Counted from the stretch's first letter, positions 19,481-28,048 are shown. The stretch: DNA of 64,000 bases from Bradyrhizobium cajani (GCF_009759665.1 NZ_WQNE01000010.1:141291-205290); one strand, 5' to 3'. Notes: generated by a model not told the origin, from the letters alone. Made by a program: numbers and translations.

Positions 19481-19654
19481 ATGGGTTTCATCAAATTTAC
19501 CAAGGGCACCTCGTTAAGCCCCAAGGACCGCAAGGCCCTGCAAAAATTGCTGAACTTCGAGAAGAAGAAGCTCCAGACCGCTTTGAAGGACGTCGACGCC
19601 AGCCTTTCGGTGCTGGGCGTGACGAAGAAGGCCAAGAAGAAAAAGAAGAAGTAA
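19481..19654 (+). CDS. Small lysine-rich protein, 57 residues, between NRPS and PPTase
   Basis: The ATG at 19481 follows a strong GGGGGAG ribosome-binding site. The protein begins MGFIKFTKGTSLSPKDRKAL, continues as an amphipathic helix (LQKLLNFEKKKLQTALKDVD) and ends in a run of Lys broken by one Ala. It is predicted soluble, very basic and without a signal peptide. I do not recognise a family. A plausible promoter, TTGATT (19405-19410), 17 bases and AAGATT (19428-19433), lies in front. An inverted repeat (CGCCAAAG 19375-19382, CTTTGGCG 19411-19418) overlaps it. The gene may have its own transcript rather than being part of the NRPS operon. Confidence 0.7.
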   Translation: MGFIKFTKGTSLSPKDRKALQKLLNFEKKKLQTALKDVDASLSVLGVTKKAKKKKKK

Positions 19655-19888
19655 GGCTCGTCGGCCGGGACGCCGCACGAATCCTCTCACTTCGCCTTTC
19701 GGACATGGGCCGCTCGCCTGTCGAGCTGGGGTCTCGCACAAGCTTGCGCCTGTAAACCGGCCTCCAAATCGACAAGAATTTGCCCGGGTGGACCGCTAAC
19801 AACGGTCCGCTCAGTTGATTCTTGCTCCAGTTGATTCTTCCGTCCGGACCGGGGATCCAGCCTCGGCCAGACGCCAAAGGCCCGATTG

Positions 19889-20620
19889 ATGGCAGACGAC
19901 AGAATTGAATTGTTTGTCGGACTGATCGAGACCATTGACGCGCCGGGCGCAATCGATGCGTGCCGACGTCTGCTCTCCGTCGACGAACGAGTCCGCGCCG
20001 ACCGTTTCATGCTCGAGCGGCATCGGCGGCAGTATATTTTCGCCCATGCCATGCTGCGCCTGGCGCTGTCGCGGGTCGCCCCCAACGTTGCGCCCTCCGA
20101 CTGGTCCTTTGCCGCCGGCAGTTACGGGCGACCGTTCATCACGGCGCCTGCGACCTCGACTGCGCTGCATTTCAGCCTGTCGCATGCCGACGGCTGCGTC
20201 GCCTGCATCGTGTCGAGACACGAAGCCGTCGGCGTCGATGTCGAAACCGTGTCGCGGCGGGTGGCGCCGCTATCCACCGCACTTCGCTTCTTTGCGCCGG
20301 AAGAGGTCGAGACGCTGCGCGGACTGCCGGAGCCCGCTGCGATCGAGCGCTTCTTCGACTACTGGACGCTCAAGGAGGCCTATCTGAAGGCCAGGGGCTT
20401 TGGCCTCAATCTGCCGCTCGACGCCTTCGCGATGCAGGTGTCGCGCGAGGCGATCGAGATCAGCTTCAAGCCGGATATCGCCGACGATCCGCAAGGCTGG
20501 CGCTTCTCGCTGTGCTCGCCGTCCCCCTCGCATCGCCTCGCGATCGCCGACGGCTCCCGTGCAGCCGGCGGCCTTCCCATCAGCCGCAATGCCTGGCCGC
20601 TTCAGGAAGCGGCTGAATGA
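19889..20620 (+). CDS. 4'-phosphopantetheinyl transferase, Sfp/AcpT type
   Basis: This 243-residue enzyme moves phosphopantetheine from CoA to the Ser of carrier domains. The visible signatures are YGRPF (79-83), HFSLSH (94-99), GVDVE with Mg-binding Asp117 and Glu119, and WTLKEAYLKA (159-168) with the family Lys and Glu. The length matches Sfp-type proteins. The ATG at 19889 follows an in-frame TTG at 19886, and I take the ATG. Its position behind the NRPS implies that it activates T1 and T2 of that protein. Confidence 0.9.
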   Translation: MADDRIELFVGLIETIDAPGAIDACRRLLSVDERVRADRFMLERHRRQYIFAHAMLRLALSRVAPNVAPSDWSFAAGSYGRPFITAPATSTALHFSLSHADGCVACIVSRHEAVGVDVETVSRRVAPLSTALRFFAPEEVETLRGLPEPAAIERFFDYWTLKEAYLKARGFGLNLPLDAFAMQVSREAIEISFKPDIADDPQGWRFSLCSPSPSHRLAIADGSRAAGGLPISRNAWPLQEAAE

Positions 20621-20674
20621 GGTCGGCGAGCTGACGCCGGTGGCGCAGTTCGTCAATGCGACGAGAGGCGAAGA

Positions 20675-21700
20675 TCAGCGGGCCTCTTCGAACCCCGCCA
20701 GCACCGAGGTCAGGTTCGCGCCCAGAATGTCCGAGAGATAACCGCCCTCCTGCACGAACACGGTCGGCAGGCCCATCTTCGCGATGGCCTGGCCGATGCG
20801 GCGGAAGCCCGGCGTGGTGACGGCGAGGCCGCGCAGCGGATCATGCTCGGAGGCATCTAGGCCGAGCGCGATGACGAGAGCTCCGGGCGCAAAGGATTCG
20901 ATCGCCTTGCGTGCGACCTCCATCGCCTGGATATAACCGTCGTCGCCGGTGCCGATGGCGAGGGGGATGTTGAGATTGGTGCCGAGCCCCTCGCCCTCGC
21001 CGCGCTCATGGGCGTAGCCCCACACGTACGGGTAGTACGCGACCGGATCGGCATGGATCGAGATCGTGTAGACGTCCGGCCGCGCGTAGAAGATTCCTTG
21101 CGTGCCGTTGCCGTGATGGACGTCGACATCGAGGATGACGACGCGCTCGTGCTTCTGCCGCAGATGCGCCGCCGCGATCGCACTGTTGTTGAGGAAGCAG
21201 AAGCCGCCGGCCATGTCGCGATAGGCGTGATGGCCGGGCGGACGACAGAGCGCGTAGGTTGCGTCCTCGCCGTCCATCACCATCTGCGCCGCGGTGACCG
21301 CAACGTCCGTCGCGGCGCAAGCGGCGGCCCAGGTGCCCGGGCCGATCGGCGCCGCGGTGTCGGCGGTGTGCCAGCCGAGCTTGCCGACGATATGCGTCGG
21401 ATAGGTCGCGGCGTGGCGCACGGGATGGATGTTGCCGATCATCTCCGGACCGGAATCGCCGAGCGCGGTCCAGGCGTCCCAGGCTTCGCTTAGGAACGAC
21501 AGATATTCCGGACTGTGGATGCGCGCGCGAGGCCCCTGCCCGAATGTCGTCGACTCGACCAGTTGATGCTTGCCGTCCTTCAGTCCCTTAAGCAGGCGGT
21601 CGGCGCGCTCGGGCTGCTCGGTGGTGCGCTTGACGACACCGCGAACCAGGAAGAATTGCGGATCGTGGCCGCGATGCAGTTCGGTATGGACGGCTTTCAC
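20675..21700 (-). CDS. Histone deacetylase-like amidohydrolase, probable acetylpolyamine amidohydrolase
   Basis: A 341-residue zinc enzyme of the class II HDAC fold, the same length as the known Mycoplana acetylpolyamine amidohydrolase. RPPGHHAY holds the tandem His157-His158. DVDVHHGNGTQ holds Zn ligands Asp193 and His195. GLDASEHDPL supplies the third Asp, and QEGGYL the catalytic Tyr. It would remove acetyl groups from acetylated putrescine, cadaverine or spermidine. That substrate is inferred from length, motifs and the amine-catabolism genes nearby. It converges with the PPTase gene. Confidence 0.83.
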   Translation of the reverse strand: MKAVHTELHRGHDPQFFLVRGVVKRTTEQPERADRLLKGLKDGKHQLVESTTFGQGPRARIHSPEYLSFLSEAWDAWTALGDSGPEMIGNIHPVRHAATYPTHIVGKLGWHTADTAAPIGPGTWAAACAATDVAVTAAQMVMDGEDATYALCRPPGHHAYRDMAGGFCFLNNSAIAAAHLRQKHERVVILDVDVHHGNGTQGIFYARPDVYTISIHADPVAYYPYVWGYAHERGEGEGLGTNLNIPLAIGTGDDGYIQAMEVARKAIESFAPGALVIALGLDASEHDPLRGLAVTTPGFRRIGQAIAKMGLPTVFVQEGGYLSDILGANLTSVLAGFEEAR

Positions 21701-21830
21701 TCAAACACTCCGTGGTCGGTGCCACAGATGTCTTGATCCCCGTGGCGGCCAGATGCAAGCAAGAAGAATGCCGCTCCTGTCGCACCGCCCTGCGCCGGAA
21801 GCAGATCGGCCCTCTGTTTCTCTTTTATTT

Positions 21831-21927
21831 GAGCATGATCTCCGCGCAAACGCGTTCCGCGTTTGTCGCGAGGGAAAACCGCTGCACACTTTGCGCTAAC
21901 GCGGCCCTTCGGGTCCGGATCATGCTC
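21831..21927. repeat. Intergenic inverted repeat (GAGCATGATC family)
   Basis: Perfect 10-base ends GAGCATGATC (21831-21840) and GATCATGCTC (21918-21927) enclose an AAACGCG/CGCGTTT hairpin. The right end reaches the first base of the stop codon (on the complement) of the SMP-30-like gene, so that gene terminates inside the repeat boundary. Confidence 0.65.
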
Positions 21928-22865
21928 TAGCAGCGCCCGCGCTGGAGGCAGTGCTCGCGGCCCTGCTGGTCGGTGCGGAAGGACTCGATGAATCCGCCCT
22001 GGCGCTGGGTGACGAAGACGGTCTTGCCGTCGCTGCCGCCGAAGGCGAGGTTGGTCGGCTCCTTGGCTTTCAGCGTGATCTCCCGCTCGACGGCGCCATT
22101 GGGCTTCATCAGCGCGATGGTGCCCTTGAGAATGCGCGCGACGTAGAGGCGACCGGCCACGTCCGTGCGCAGGCCGTCGACGGTGTCGGGCTGAAACGCC
22201 TTGACGAGCTTTGCGCCGGTAAGCTCGTTGCCCTTGATCGTGTAGGACCAGATCTGGCCGTTGCTGGACTCCCCGACATAGAGCGTCTTGCCGTCGGGGC
22301 TGAGATCGATGCCGTTGGTGGTGCCCATCGCGCGTGGCGCCGACATGATCTGCCCCTGCACCGAGCCGTCTGCGGCTCTCGCGATGCGCCAGATGTGGCC
22401 CTCGCGTCCTTTCCAGTTCGGATCGCTCGCGTAGATCGTGCCGTCGCGCGCGATCGTGATGTCGTTGGGCTGATTCATCTCATCGGAATGAAACCAGACG
22501 GCCGGCGCGGTGCTTCCCCTCGGAACGGTGAAGACGTTGTGCTTCTTGTAGTCGGCAATGAACATCGCGCCACTCCGATCGAAACGGATCGCGTTGCCGA
22601 CGCTGCCTTCGGGGAGTGTCGTGAACAGCTCCGAAGCCGCACCGCCCGCGGGCAACCTGCCGATGGTGCCGGGCTTGCCGAGATTGACGACGAACAGGTT
22701 GCCGTCGAGATCGGCGGCAGGCCCTTCGATGCCGAAGGTGTATTCGCCCGCGGGCGTCACCTGCACGCTTTCGAACAGTTTCGTGTCGGCAGCTGCCGGC
22801 AGGGTCGCGATGAGCAAGATGCTACTGCACAGGCACCAGAAATTCCTGCCGGATGTAATAGCCAT
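21927..22865 (-). CDS. SMP-30/gluconolactonase-like beta-propeller protein, exported
   Basis: A 312-residue protein with a Sec-type signal peptide (FWCLCSSILLIATLPAAADT, residues 9-28). Repeated propeller blades follow, such as GPAADLDGNLFVVNLGKPG, DRSGAMFIADYKKHNV and GIDLSPDGKTLYVGESSNGQ, typical of periplasmic lactonase-like SMP-30 proteins. Its start overlaps the end of the upstream dehydrogenase gene by 44 bases, an unusually long overlap that indicates a tightly coupled pair. It could hydrolyse a lactone produced by that dehydrogenase, but the substrate is not shown. Confidence 0.78.
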   Translation of the reverse strand: MAITSGRNFWCLCSSILLIATLPAAADTKLFESVQVTPAGEYTFGIEGPAADLDGNLFVVNLGKPGTIGRLPAGGAASELFTTLPEGSVGNAIRFDRSGAMFIADYKKHNVFTVPRGSTAPAVWFHSDEMNQPNDITIARDGTIYASDPNWKGREGHIWRIARAADGSVQGQIMSAPRAMGTTNGIDLSPDGKTLYVGESSNGQIWSYTIKGNELTGAKLVKAFQPDTVDGLRTDVAGRLYVARILKGTIALMKPNGAVEREITLKAKEPTNLAFGGSDGKTVFVTQRQGGFIESFRTDQQGREHCLQRGRC

Positions 22866-24933
22866 CGTCGTCGGTGCACTCGCCGTTCAGATAGGGATCG
22901 GCCGGCCGGAAGAATCGGCTGAAGCCGGGTTTGTCTACAGCCTTCCTTTGTGTCACGACGACGACCTTGGCGGCCGGTATTTCGCCGCATTCCCTGCCCG
23001 CCTTGCCGTAGAATTTTCGCTGCGGCGGGCCGGACTTGATCCGCATCCGCGTGCCCGGAACCATTTTCGCCACCAGCAGATCCGCGGTGTCGAGCAGGTG
23101 CGCGTAACCGGGCTCGGTCTTCGGCAGGCTCTCGCCGCCCGGCGGCATCAGCTTCTCCGCGCCTGACCCACGAAGCCGCGTCCGCAGCATGCCGGAGTCG
23201 GGATCGCCCGGATAGATCCAGCCGTCCTGCGACAGCATGAAGCGGAGCGCGGTGACGTCCTTGTCCGCGTCCGATTGCCCGGCCTTCAGGCCGAAATCCG
23301 AATGGCAGCCGACGCAATGCTTTTCGACCAGACCCTTGCGCAGCGTGGTGAGCCGGATGCGGTTCTGCGCGTCGCTCGCGACGAACGCCGCGAGCTGGTC
23401 GATCAATGCCTGGCTGCGCGTGTCGCAGGCCAGCGGCTGCGGCGGATCGCCTGCGGCGCGGTCGATCCGGATCACGGTCTTGTTCTTGTCCTCGACCAGC
23501 CAGATCGCGCCATCCTCCGCGACCGTCATGCCGACAGGGGCGCCTTGCGGCCGCGCGCCGTTGACGCGGTGCCAGCCCGCGATCAGCTCCTCGAACGGCG
23601 CGGCAGCCACCTCGCCGGCGTCGGTGCGAAAGCTGCGTGTCGGCTCGGCCGCGCAACTGACGTGATAGCGCACCGGCGCCGGGCTCAGTCTGGGGAAGCC
23701 GTGGTCGTCGACGTCGTAGACGAGGACGCGGCTGCCGGTCGGGCGATAGCCGTGCAGGCCGACCAGCAGCTTGCCCTCCAGCTCCGGGAATCTGGTGCCG
23801 TGATAATAGAGCATCGCGAGCGGCGCGCCATGCGGCGGCAGCAGCGAGAACGGCGGCTTGTAGAGCGCATTGGCAGTGCAGAGCGACTTGTAGGCTCCCG
23901 ATTGCAGCACGCTCCTGAACTCGGGACTTGGCGTCGACACATCGTAGCAATAGGGCCAGCCATAATGCCTGCCCTGCTCGATCGCGTTGATCTCCTCGTT
24001 CGGCTTGAAGATGTCGGGCAGGTCGCGGCCGTTCTCGCCTTGCAGGAAGGCATAGCCGGCATCGGGGAAGTTCGGATGCAGCGCCAGCGCCATCGAGTTG
24101 CGCAAGCCGCGCGCATAGACGGTGTGCGGCGGATCGGTATCGCCAGGCTTCAGCGCCGGAAAGACGCCGCCCGGAGGCGGCGTGAACAGCCAGATCGCGG
24201 CCATTGCCGAAGCGCCCTCCGCCGGCGCACAGGGCTTCGTGATCGGCGCCGGCGTGATGCAGTCGTCGTTGTGCGAGCCGACGTTGACGAACAGCCGCCC
24301 GTTCCTGTCAAAGACAAACTGCTTGAGCGGATGCGCGCCCTCATCGAGCCTGGTGCCGTCGGGCAGCGTGATCCGGCGTCCCGGCATGTGACGGATGATG
24401 GTCTCGACCGTGCTCCGCGGGTTCTCGGCGAGCGGATCGAACCGGAAGATCGTCTCGGCGGTCGAGGCGTACAGCTTCCTGTCCGGACCGATCACGAGAC
24501 CGAACGGATATTCGATTCCCGTCAGCAATTCCTTGAACCGCTGGCCCTGGGGCGCGTGCGGATCGAGCAGCAGCATCCGGCCGTCGGTATGGCCCCAGCC
24601 GCCCATGTCGGCCACGACGAACAGGTCGCGCCCCGGCAGCTGGACGATCGAGCGCGGAAACTTGAGATGATCTTCCTCGCTGGCGACGAGGCCGGCGCAA
24701 AATCCCGCCTCCATGCCGATCTGGACTCTGGGAAAGGCCAGATCGCCGCTGCCGCAGGTGTCCGGGCCGACCGCATAGCCGCTTTTCCTCACCGGTTCGG
24801 AGGGGGCTCCCGAGACAAGGCCGAACAGTGCCCCGGCGATGACCGCCGCAAACAGGCGCAGGCGTCGGTATTCGCGCCAGACTGTGAGGTGATTCACGGC
24901 AGCCCCCGGACTTTCCAGCAAAACTTGTTCCAT
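22822..24933 (-). CDS. PQQ-type sugar dehydrogenase-like propeller fused to a cytochrome c-like domain
   Basis: A 703-residue exported protein with a hydrophobic segment at residues 27-43. The N-terminal 480 residues form a six-bladed propeller like soluble aldose sugar dehydrogenases (FPRSIVQLPGRDLFVVADMG, YARGLRNSMALALHPNF, INAIEQGRHYGWPYC). A haem-binding CVGCH (about 536-540) begins a c-type cytochrome domain with a possible axial Met in KLMPPGGES. The protein would oxidise a substrate in the periplasm and pass electrons to its own haem. Whether PQQ is bound cannot be confirmed by eye. It is cotranscribed with the SMP-30-like gene. Confidence 0.75.
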   Translation of the reverse strand: MEQVLLESPGAAVNHLTVWREYRRLRLFAAVIAGALFGLVSGAPSEPVRKSGYAVGPDTCGSGDLAFPRVQIGMEAGFCAGLVASEEDHLKFPRSIVQLPGRDLFVVADMGGWGHTDGRMLLLDPHAPQGQRFKELLTGIEYPFGLVIGPDRKLYASTAETIFRFDPLAENPRSTVETIIRHMPGRRITLPDGTRLDEGAHPLKQFVFDRNGRLFVNVGSHNDDCITPAPITKPCAPAEGASAMAAIWLFTPPPGGVFPALKPGDTDPPHTVYARGLRNSMALALHPNFPDAGYAFLQGENGRDLPDIFKPNEEINAIEQGRHYGWPYCYDVSTPSPEFRSVLQSGAYKSLCTANALYKPPFSLLPPHGAPLAMLYYHGTRFPELEGKLLVGLHGYRPTGSRVLVYDVDDHGFPRLSPAPVRYHVSCAAEPTRSFRTDAGEVAAAPFEELIAGWHRVNGARPQGAPVGMTVAEDGAIWLVEDKNKTVIRIDRAAGDPPQPLACDTRSQALIDQLAAFVASDAQNRIRLTTLRKGLVEKHCVGCHSDFGLKAGQSDADKDVTALRFMLSQDGWIYPGDPDSGMLRTRLRGSGAEKLMPPGGESLPKTEPGYAHLLDTADLLVAKMVPGTRMRIKSGPPQRKFYGKAGRECGEIPAAKVVVVTQRKAVDKPGFSRFFRPADPYLNGECTDDDGYYIRQEFLVPVQ

Positions 24934-25103
24934 GCCGCCCGAAAGCCGTCCAGTTGAACATCACCCCCCTGTGATCAAACCGGTGAGGGCCTTGGACCCG
25001 ACCAATCTCCGTAAATTCCCTTACCGGGTCCGACCCGAATGTTTCGCGAATGCCTCGGGTGGTATCAGTTTGCCATCCCAATCGCGCCCTACAGGAGGCG
25101 TAT

Positions 25104-25337
25104 ATGGTCCAGGTCTACTTTCATTGCTCCAATACCGAGGGCACCCTGATCGATCGCTACGGCGCCGCCGTCGCCAACCTGACCGAGGCACGCGACCGCG
25201 CCGCCCAGATCATGCGCTCGATGATCCTGACGCCCAGCAACGAAGACTGGCGCGACTGGGTGATCCATGTCAGCGACGACGACGGCGAGGAGATTTTCGA
25301 TCTCCCCTTCACCGCCATGCTCGGCAAGCCGCATTGA
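25104..25337 (+). CDS. Small conserved protein, DUF6894-like
   Basis: A 77-residue protein. The ATG at 25104 follows AGGAGG at good spacing, so the longer frame opening at 25050 was rejected. The pattern VYFHCSNTEG, a central helix (LTEARDRAAQIMRSMI) and a C-terminal DDDGEEIFDLPF fits the short DUF6894 proteins that are abundant in rhizobia. No function is known. A second, smaller frame follows nine bases later and may form an operon with it. Confidence 0.72.
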   Translation: MVQVYFHCSNTEGTLIDRYGAAVANLTEARDRAAQIMRSMILTPSNEDWRDWVIHVSDDDGEEIFDLPFTAMLGKPH

Positions 25338-25346
25338 GGTGATGCC

Positions 25347-25523
25347 ATGTTGCTCGCTTCCCTGACCATGCTCCGCCAGCCCCTGAGCTTCGTCGCCACC
25401 AAATGGCAGCGGCTGATCCGGGTCGCCGGCGATCCCTACCGCCCCGAGCTTCACTACATGCGTGGACCCGGCCCGAAATGGCGCGCCAAGTATCAGGCCA
25501 GCCGGCTCGACCGCTCACTCTGA
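25347..25523 (+). CDS. Possible small protein, 58 residues
   Basis: An open frame from ATG 25347 to TGA 25521-25523 with GAGGTGAT just upstream. It begins nine bases after the DUF6894-like gene. The product starts MLLASLTMLRQPLSFVATKW and is basic overall, with a Pro/Tyr/Trp-containing C-terminal half. I recognise no family. Support is the good ribosome-binding site, the tight spacing and codon use like its neighbour. It could be a chance frame. Confidence 0.45.
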   Translation: MLLASLTMLRQPLSFVATKWQRLIRVAGDPYRPELHYMRGPGPKWRAKYQASRLDRSL

Positions 25524-25561
25524 GCGCGGCCGCCGCTTTCCCGCCGACGGTTTCTCCACGC

Positions 25562-25643
25562 GTCATGCCCGGGCTTGTCCCGGGCATCTACGTTTTGGCC
25601 TCTGCGAATGCACGTGGATGGCCGGGACAAGCCCGGCCATGAC
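25562..25643. repeat. Intergenic inverted repeat (GTCATGCC...GGCCATGAC family)
   Basis: A left half with GGGCTTGTCCCGGGCAT and a right half with ATGGCCGGGACAAGCCC form a long imperfect stem. The element separates the small 58-residue frame from the enoyl-CoA hydratase remnant. It looks like a REP/RUP-type element. Confidence 0.65.
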
Positions 25644-25657
25644 GGCTCAGGAAAATC

Positions 25658-25762
25658 TCACCTGCCGGTGAACCTCGCCTTGCGCTGCTCGACAAAGGCG
25701 TTGCGGCCCTCGATGGCGTCGGCGCTCCTGCGCATGGTGGCTTGAAACCCGTCGAGCGCCAT
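25658..25762 (-). pseudogene. Remnant of an enoyl-CoA hydratase/isomerase gene (C-terminal 34 codons)
   Basis: On the minus strand the frame reads MALDGFQATMRRSADAIEGR and then NAFVEQRKARFTGR before a stop. The ending EGRxAFxExRKxxFTGR is the hallmark C-terminus of enoyl-CoA hydratase family proteins. The frame is closed upstream by a stop codon about five codons before the Met, so the first 200 or more residues are missing. It lies between a repeat element and the gamma-glutamyltransferase gene. This is the scar of a deletion or rearrangement. Confidence 0.7.
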
Positions 25763-25905
25763 CCCGCGCCTGTCTCACACCAGCCATGTCGCGGCTCCCT
25801 TTTGATGTTCTCATTGACTGCAATGTGCCATTGTCCGCGGGCTTCGCGAATTGCGGAGCTTCAGAGTTAGCGCGACGAAGCCACGACAGATATCAAGACG
25901 ACATC

Positions 25906-27495
25906 ATGCCTCACCAGTTCAGCCTCGCCCAATCCATCCGCAAGCCCGCAGTTCGAACCAAGGGCGGCATCGTTGCCGCGCAGTCGCGGCGGGCGGCCGA
26001 GGTCGGCGCACAGGTGCTGGCGGCGGGCGGAGACTGCGTCGACGCGGTCGTCGCCACCACCTTCGCGCTCAACGTGCTGGAGCCGTGGATGAGCGGCATG
26101 GGCGGCGGCGGCGCGATGGTGCTCTACCGCGCCAGGGAAAATCGGTACGAGGTGATCGACTACGGCATGTGCGCACCGCAGAGCCTGCGCGTCGCCGATT
26201 ATCCGATCACCGGCGCGGGCGCGGCGTCCGATCTGTTCCCCTGGCCGCGGGTGAAGGATGATCGCAACATTCACGGGCCCGGCTCGATCGCGGTGCCCGG
26301 GGTCGTCGCCGGCATGGAGGAGGCGCATCGCCGCCACGCCAGGGTGTCGTGGAAAGAGCTGCTGGAGCCGGCGGCGACGATCGGCTCCGAAGGGCTGCTG
26401 GTCGACTGGTGGACGACGTTGATGATCGCGAGCACGGCCGCCGATCTCAGGCGCTATCCCGCCAGCGCGGACATCTTCCTGAGGGACGGCCTGCCGCCGA
26501 ATGCGCCCTGGGGTATCAAGGCCGAGACGCGGCTGCCGCAGGAAAAGCTGAAGGCGACGCTGGCCCATCTCGCCGCCGCCGGCCCACGCGATTTCTACGA
26601 GGGCGATCTCGCCAGGAGCATCGCCTCCGACATCAAGGCCGATGGCGGCTCGCTGTCCGTTGAGGACCTCGCCGCATTCCGCAGCCATCTGCGCGAGCCG
26701 CTCGCGATCCCTTATCGCGGCGGCAAGGTGTTTGCGACGCCGGAGCTCACGGCCGGGCCGACCATGGCGCACGCACTGCGGCTGCTGCAACAGAACCTGA
26801 AGCCGGCCAGCACGCCGGATGCGGCCGCCTACGCCGAATATGCGCTCGCGCTACAATCGGCCTATCGCCAGCGGCTCGACGACATGGGCGATGCCGACGG
26901 CAAGCGCTCGCTCGGCGCGGAATATCTGGCGCCGGCCTGCACCACGCATTTCTCCGTGGTCGATCGCCACGGCAACATGGCCGCGGTGACGCAGACGCTG
27001 CTCTCCACCTTCGGCTCGAAATACGTCACGCCGCACACCGGCATCCCCATGAACAACGGCATCATGTGGTTCGATCCGACGCCGGGCACGACCAACTCGC
27101 TCGCGCCCGGCAAGCGCTGCCTCACCAACTACACGCCGGTCATTGCCGAGACCAAGGACGGCAAGCGCCTCGCGCTCGGCGCTTCCGGCGGCCGCCGCAT
27201 CCTGCCGGCGGTGATGCAGCTCGTCTCCTTTGCGATGGATTTCGGCATGGACCTCGATGCCGCCATCCACCAGCCGCGCATCGATGCCAGCGAAGGCGCG
27301 GTCGTGATCGGCGATGCCCGCCTGCCGACGGACGCGCGCAAGACGCTGGCGGCTCGCTTCGACTACGAGGAGACGCAGGTCCAGGCCCTGCCGATGAAGT
27401 TCGCCTGCCCGAGCGTGGTGATGCGCGAGGGCGACACGAATTCGGGTGCGGTCGAGATTTTTCAGCCGTGGGCCGAAGCCGTGGTGGAAGGCTGA
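25906..27495 (+). CDS. Gamma-glutamyltransferase family protein
   Basis: A 529-residue protein from ATG 25906 (MPHQFSLAQSIRKPAV). The longer frame from 25786 has no support. The N-terminal nucleophile motif is TTHFSVVDRHGNMAAVTQTL with the predicted self-cleavage Thr346. GGDCVDAVVATTFALNVLEP and PMNNGIMWFDPTPG are further family signatures. No signal peptide is visible, so unlike classical GGT it is probably cytoplasmic. It would hydrolyse or transfer gamma-glutamyl amides. Next to an amine oxidase and a transporter, gamma-glutamyl-polyamine hydrolysis is a reasonable but unproven role. Confidence 0.85.
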   Translation: MPHQFSLAQSIRKPAVRTKGGIVAAQSRRAAEVGAQVLAAGGDCVDAVVATTFALNVLEPWMSGMGGGGAMVLYRARENRYEVIDYGMCAPQSLRVADYPITGAGAASDLFPWPRVKDDRNIHGPGSIAVPGVVAGMEEAHRRHARVSWKELLEPAATIGSEGLLVDWWTTLMIASTAADLRRYPASADIFLRDGLPPNAPWGIKAETRLPQEKLKATLAHLAAAGPRDFYEGDLARSIASDIKADGGSLSVEDLAAFRSHLREPLAIPYRGGKVFATPELTAGPTMAHALRLLQQNLKPASTPDAAAYAEYALALQSAYRQRLDDMGDADGKRSLGAEYLAPACTTHFSVVDRHGNMAAVTQTLLSTFGSKYVTPHTGIPMNNGIMWFDPTPGTTNSLAPGKRCLTNYTPVIAETKDGKRLALGASGGRRILPAVMQLVSFAMDFGMDLDAAIHQPRIDASEGAVVIGDARLPTDARKTLAARFDYEETQVQALPMKFACPSVVMREGDTNSGAVEIFQPWAEAVVEG

Positions 27496-27651
27496 GCGCA
27501 CCGATCGATGCGAGATTGTGCCAGCGCGCGTTGAGCCGATGCGCGATTGCGTATCTCCGCGAGCGTCACGACTCCTCCACATTCGCAGGGAATTTGGCAA
27601 CGCACGGTTCGTTCAAAGAACGGACAAGTGCGCCCGCCCCCATTGGAGGAC

Positions 27652-27891
27652 ATGATGAAGAAACTTGCGCTCGCCGCGTCGCTGATCGTTGCCGCCGGCC
27701 TCACACTCGCCAATCCTGCGCTTGCCAAGGGCGGGCATGGGCACGGACATGGACACGGTCATGGACACGGTCGTGGCCACGCGATGGGCCATCACTATCA
27801 TGGCACCCCGCCGGGATGGTACCACGGGCGCAAGGTCGGCTGGCGCGGTTACGGCTGCCCGCCCGGCCTGTGGAAGCAAGGCCGCTGCTGA
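27652..27891 (+). CDS. Small exported His/Gly-rich protein
   Basis: A 79-residue protein. GGAGGA precedes the ATG pair at 27652/27655. A signal peptide (KKLALAASLIVAAGLTLA...ALA, to about residue 25) precedes GG-(HG)7-R-GHAMGHHYHG, a run of alternating His and Gly that should bind metal ions such as Ni, Zn or Cu. It ends in a GCPPGLWKQGRC motif whose two Cys may pair. Similar short exported proteins are frequent in Bradyrhizobiaceae. It may be a periplasmic metal buffer. Confidence 0.75.
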   Translation: MMKKLALAASLIVAAGLTLANPALAKGGHGHGHGHGHGHGRGHAMGHHYHGTPPGWYHGRKVGWRGYGCPPGLWKQGRC

Positions 27892-27896
27892 GGCCC

Positions 27897-28003
27897 TAGA
27901 GCATCATCGATTCTGATTGAATCAGAACCGAAGCTCTAGATTCTTGTTTTGACGCGTTTTCTTCACGCGAACCGGTACCCACTTCGCTCGAAAACGCTCT
28001 AAT
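27897..28003. repeat. Intergenic repeat (TAGAGCATCATCGATTCTG family)
   Basis: The element begins TAGAGC and ends GCTCTA. It contains the near-palindrome TTCTGATTGAATCAGAA and a second half with GCGTTTTCTTCACGCGAACC. It lies between the His-rich protein gene and the convergent FAD oxidoreductase gene, and may serve as a shared transcription end. Confidence 0.6.
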
Positions 28004-28048
28004 CCGCCAATCATGCAAGGCGTCGCCTTCTAACGGGGCGGCGCCTTC

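Noticed and set aside
23275..24957. A 560-codon plus-strand frame over the PQQ-type dehydrogenase gene
   Set aside because: Antisense to a protein with propeller and CxxCH motifs. No ribosome-binding site or domain supports it.
25050..25103. Earlier start for the DUF6894-like protein
   Set aside because: AGGAGG lies right before the ATG at 25104, and the added residues are not like the family.
27730..27790. HG-coding tandem hexamers as a possible CRISPR or minisatellite
   Set aside because: The repeats are six bases long, in frame and inside an exported protein gene. No spacers exist.
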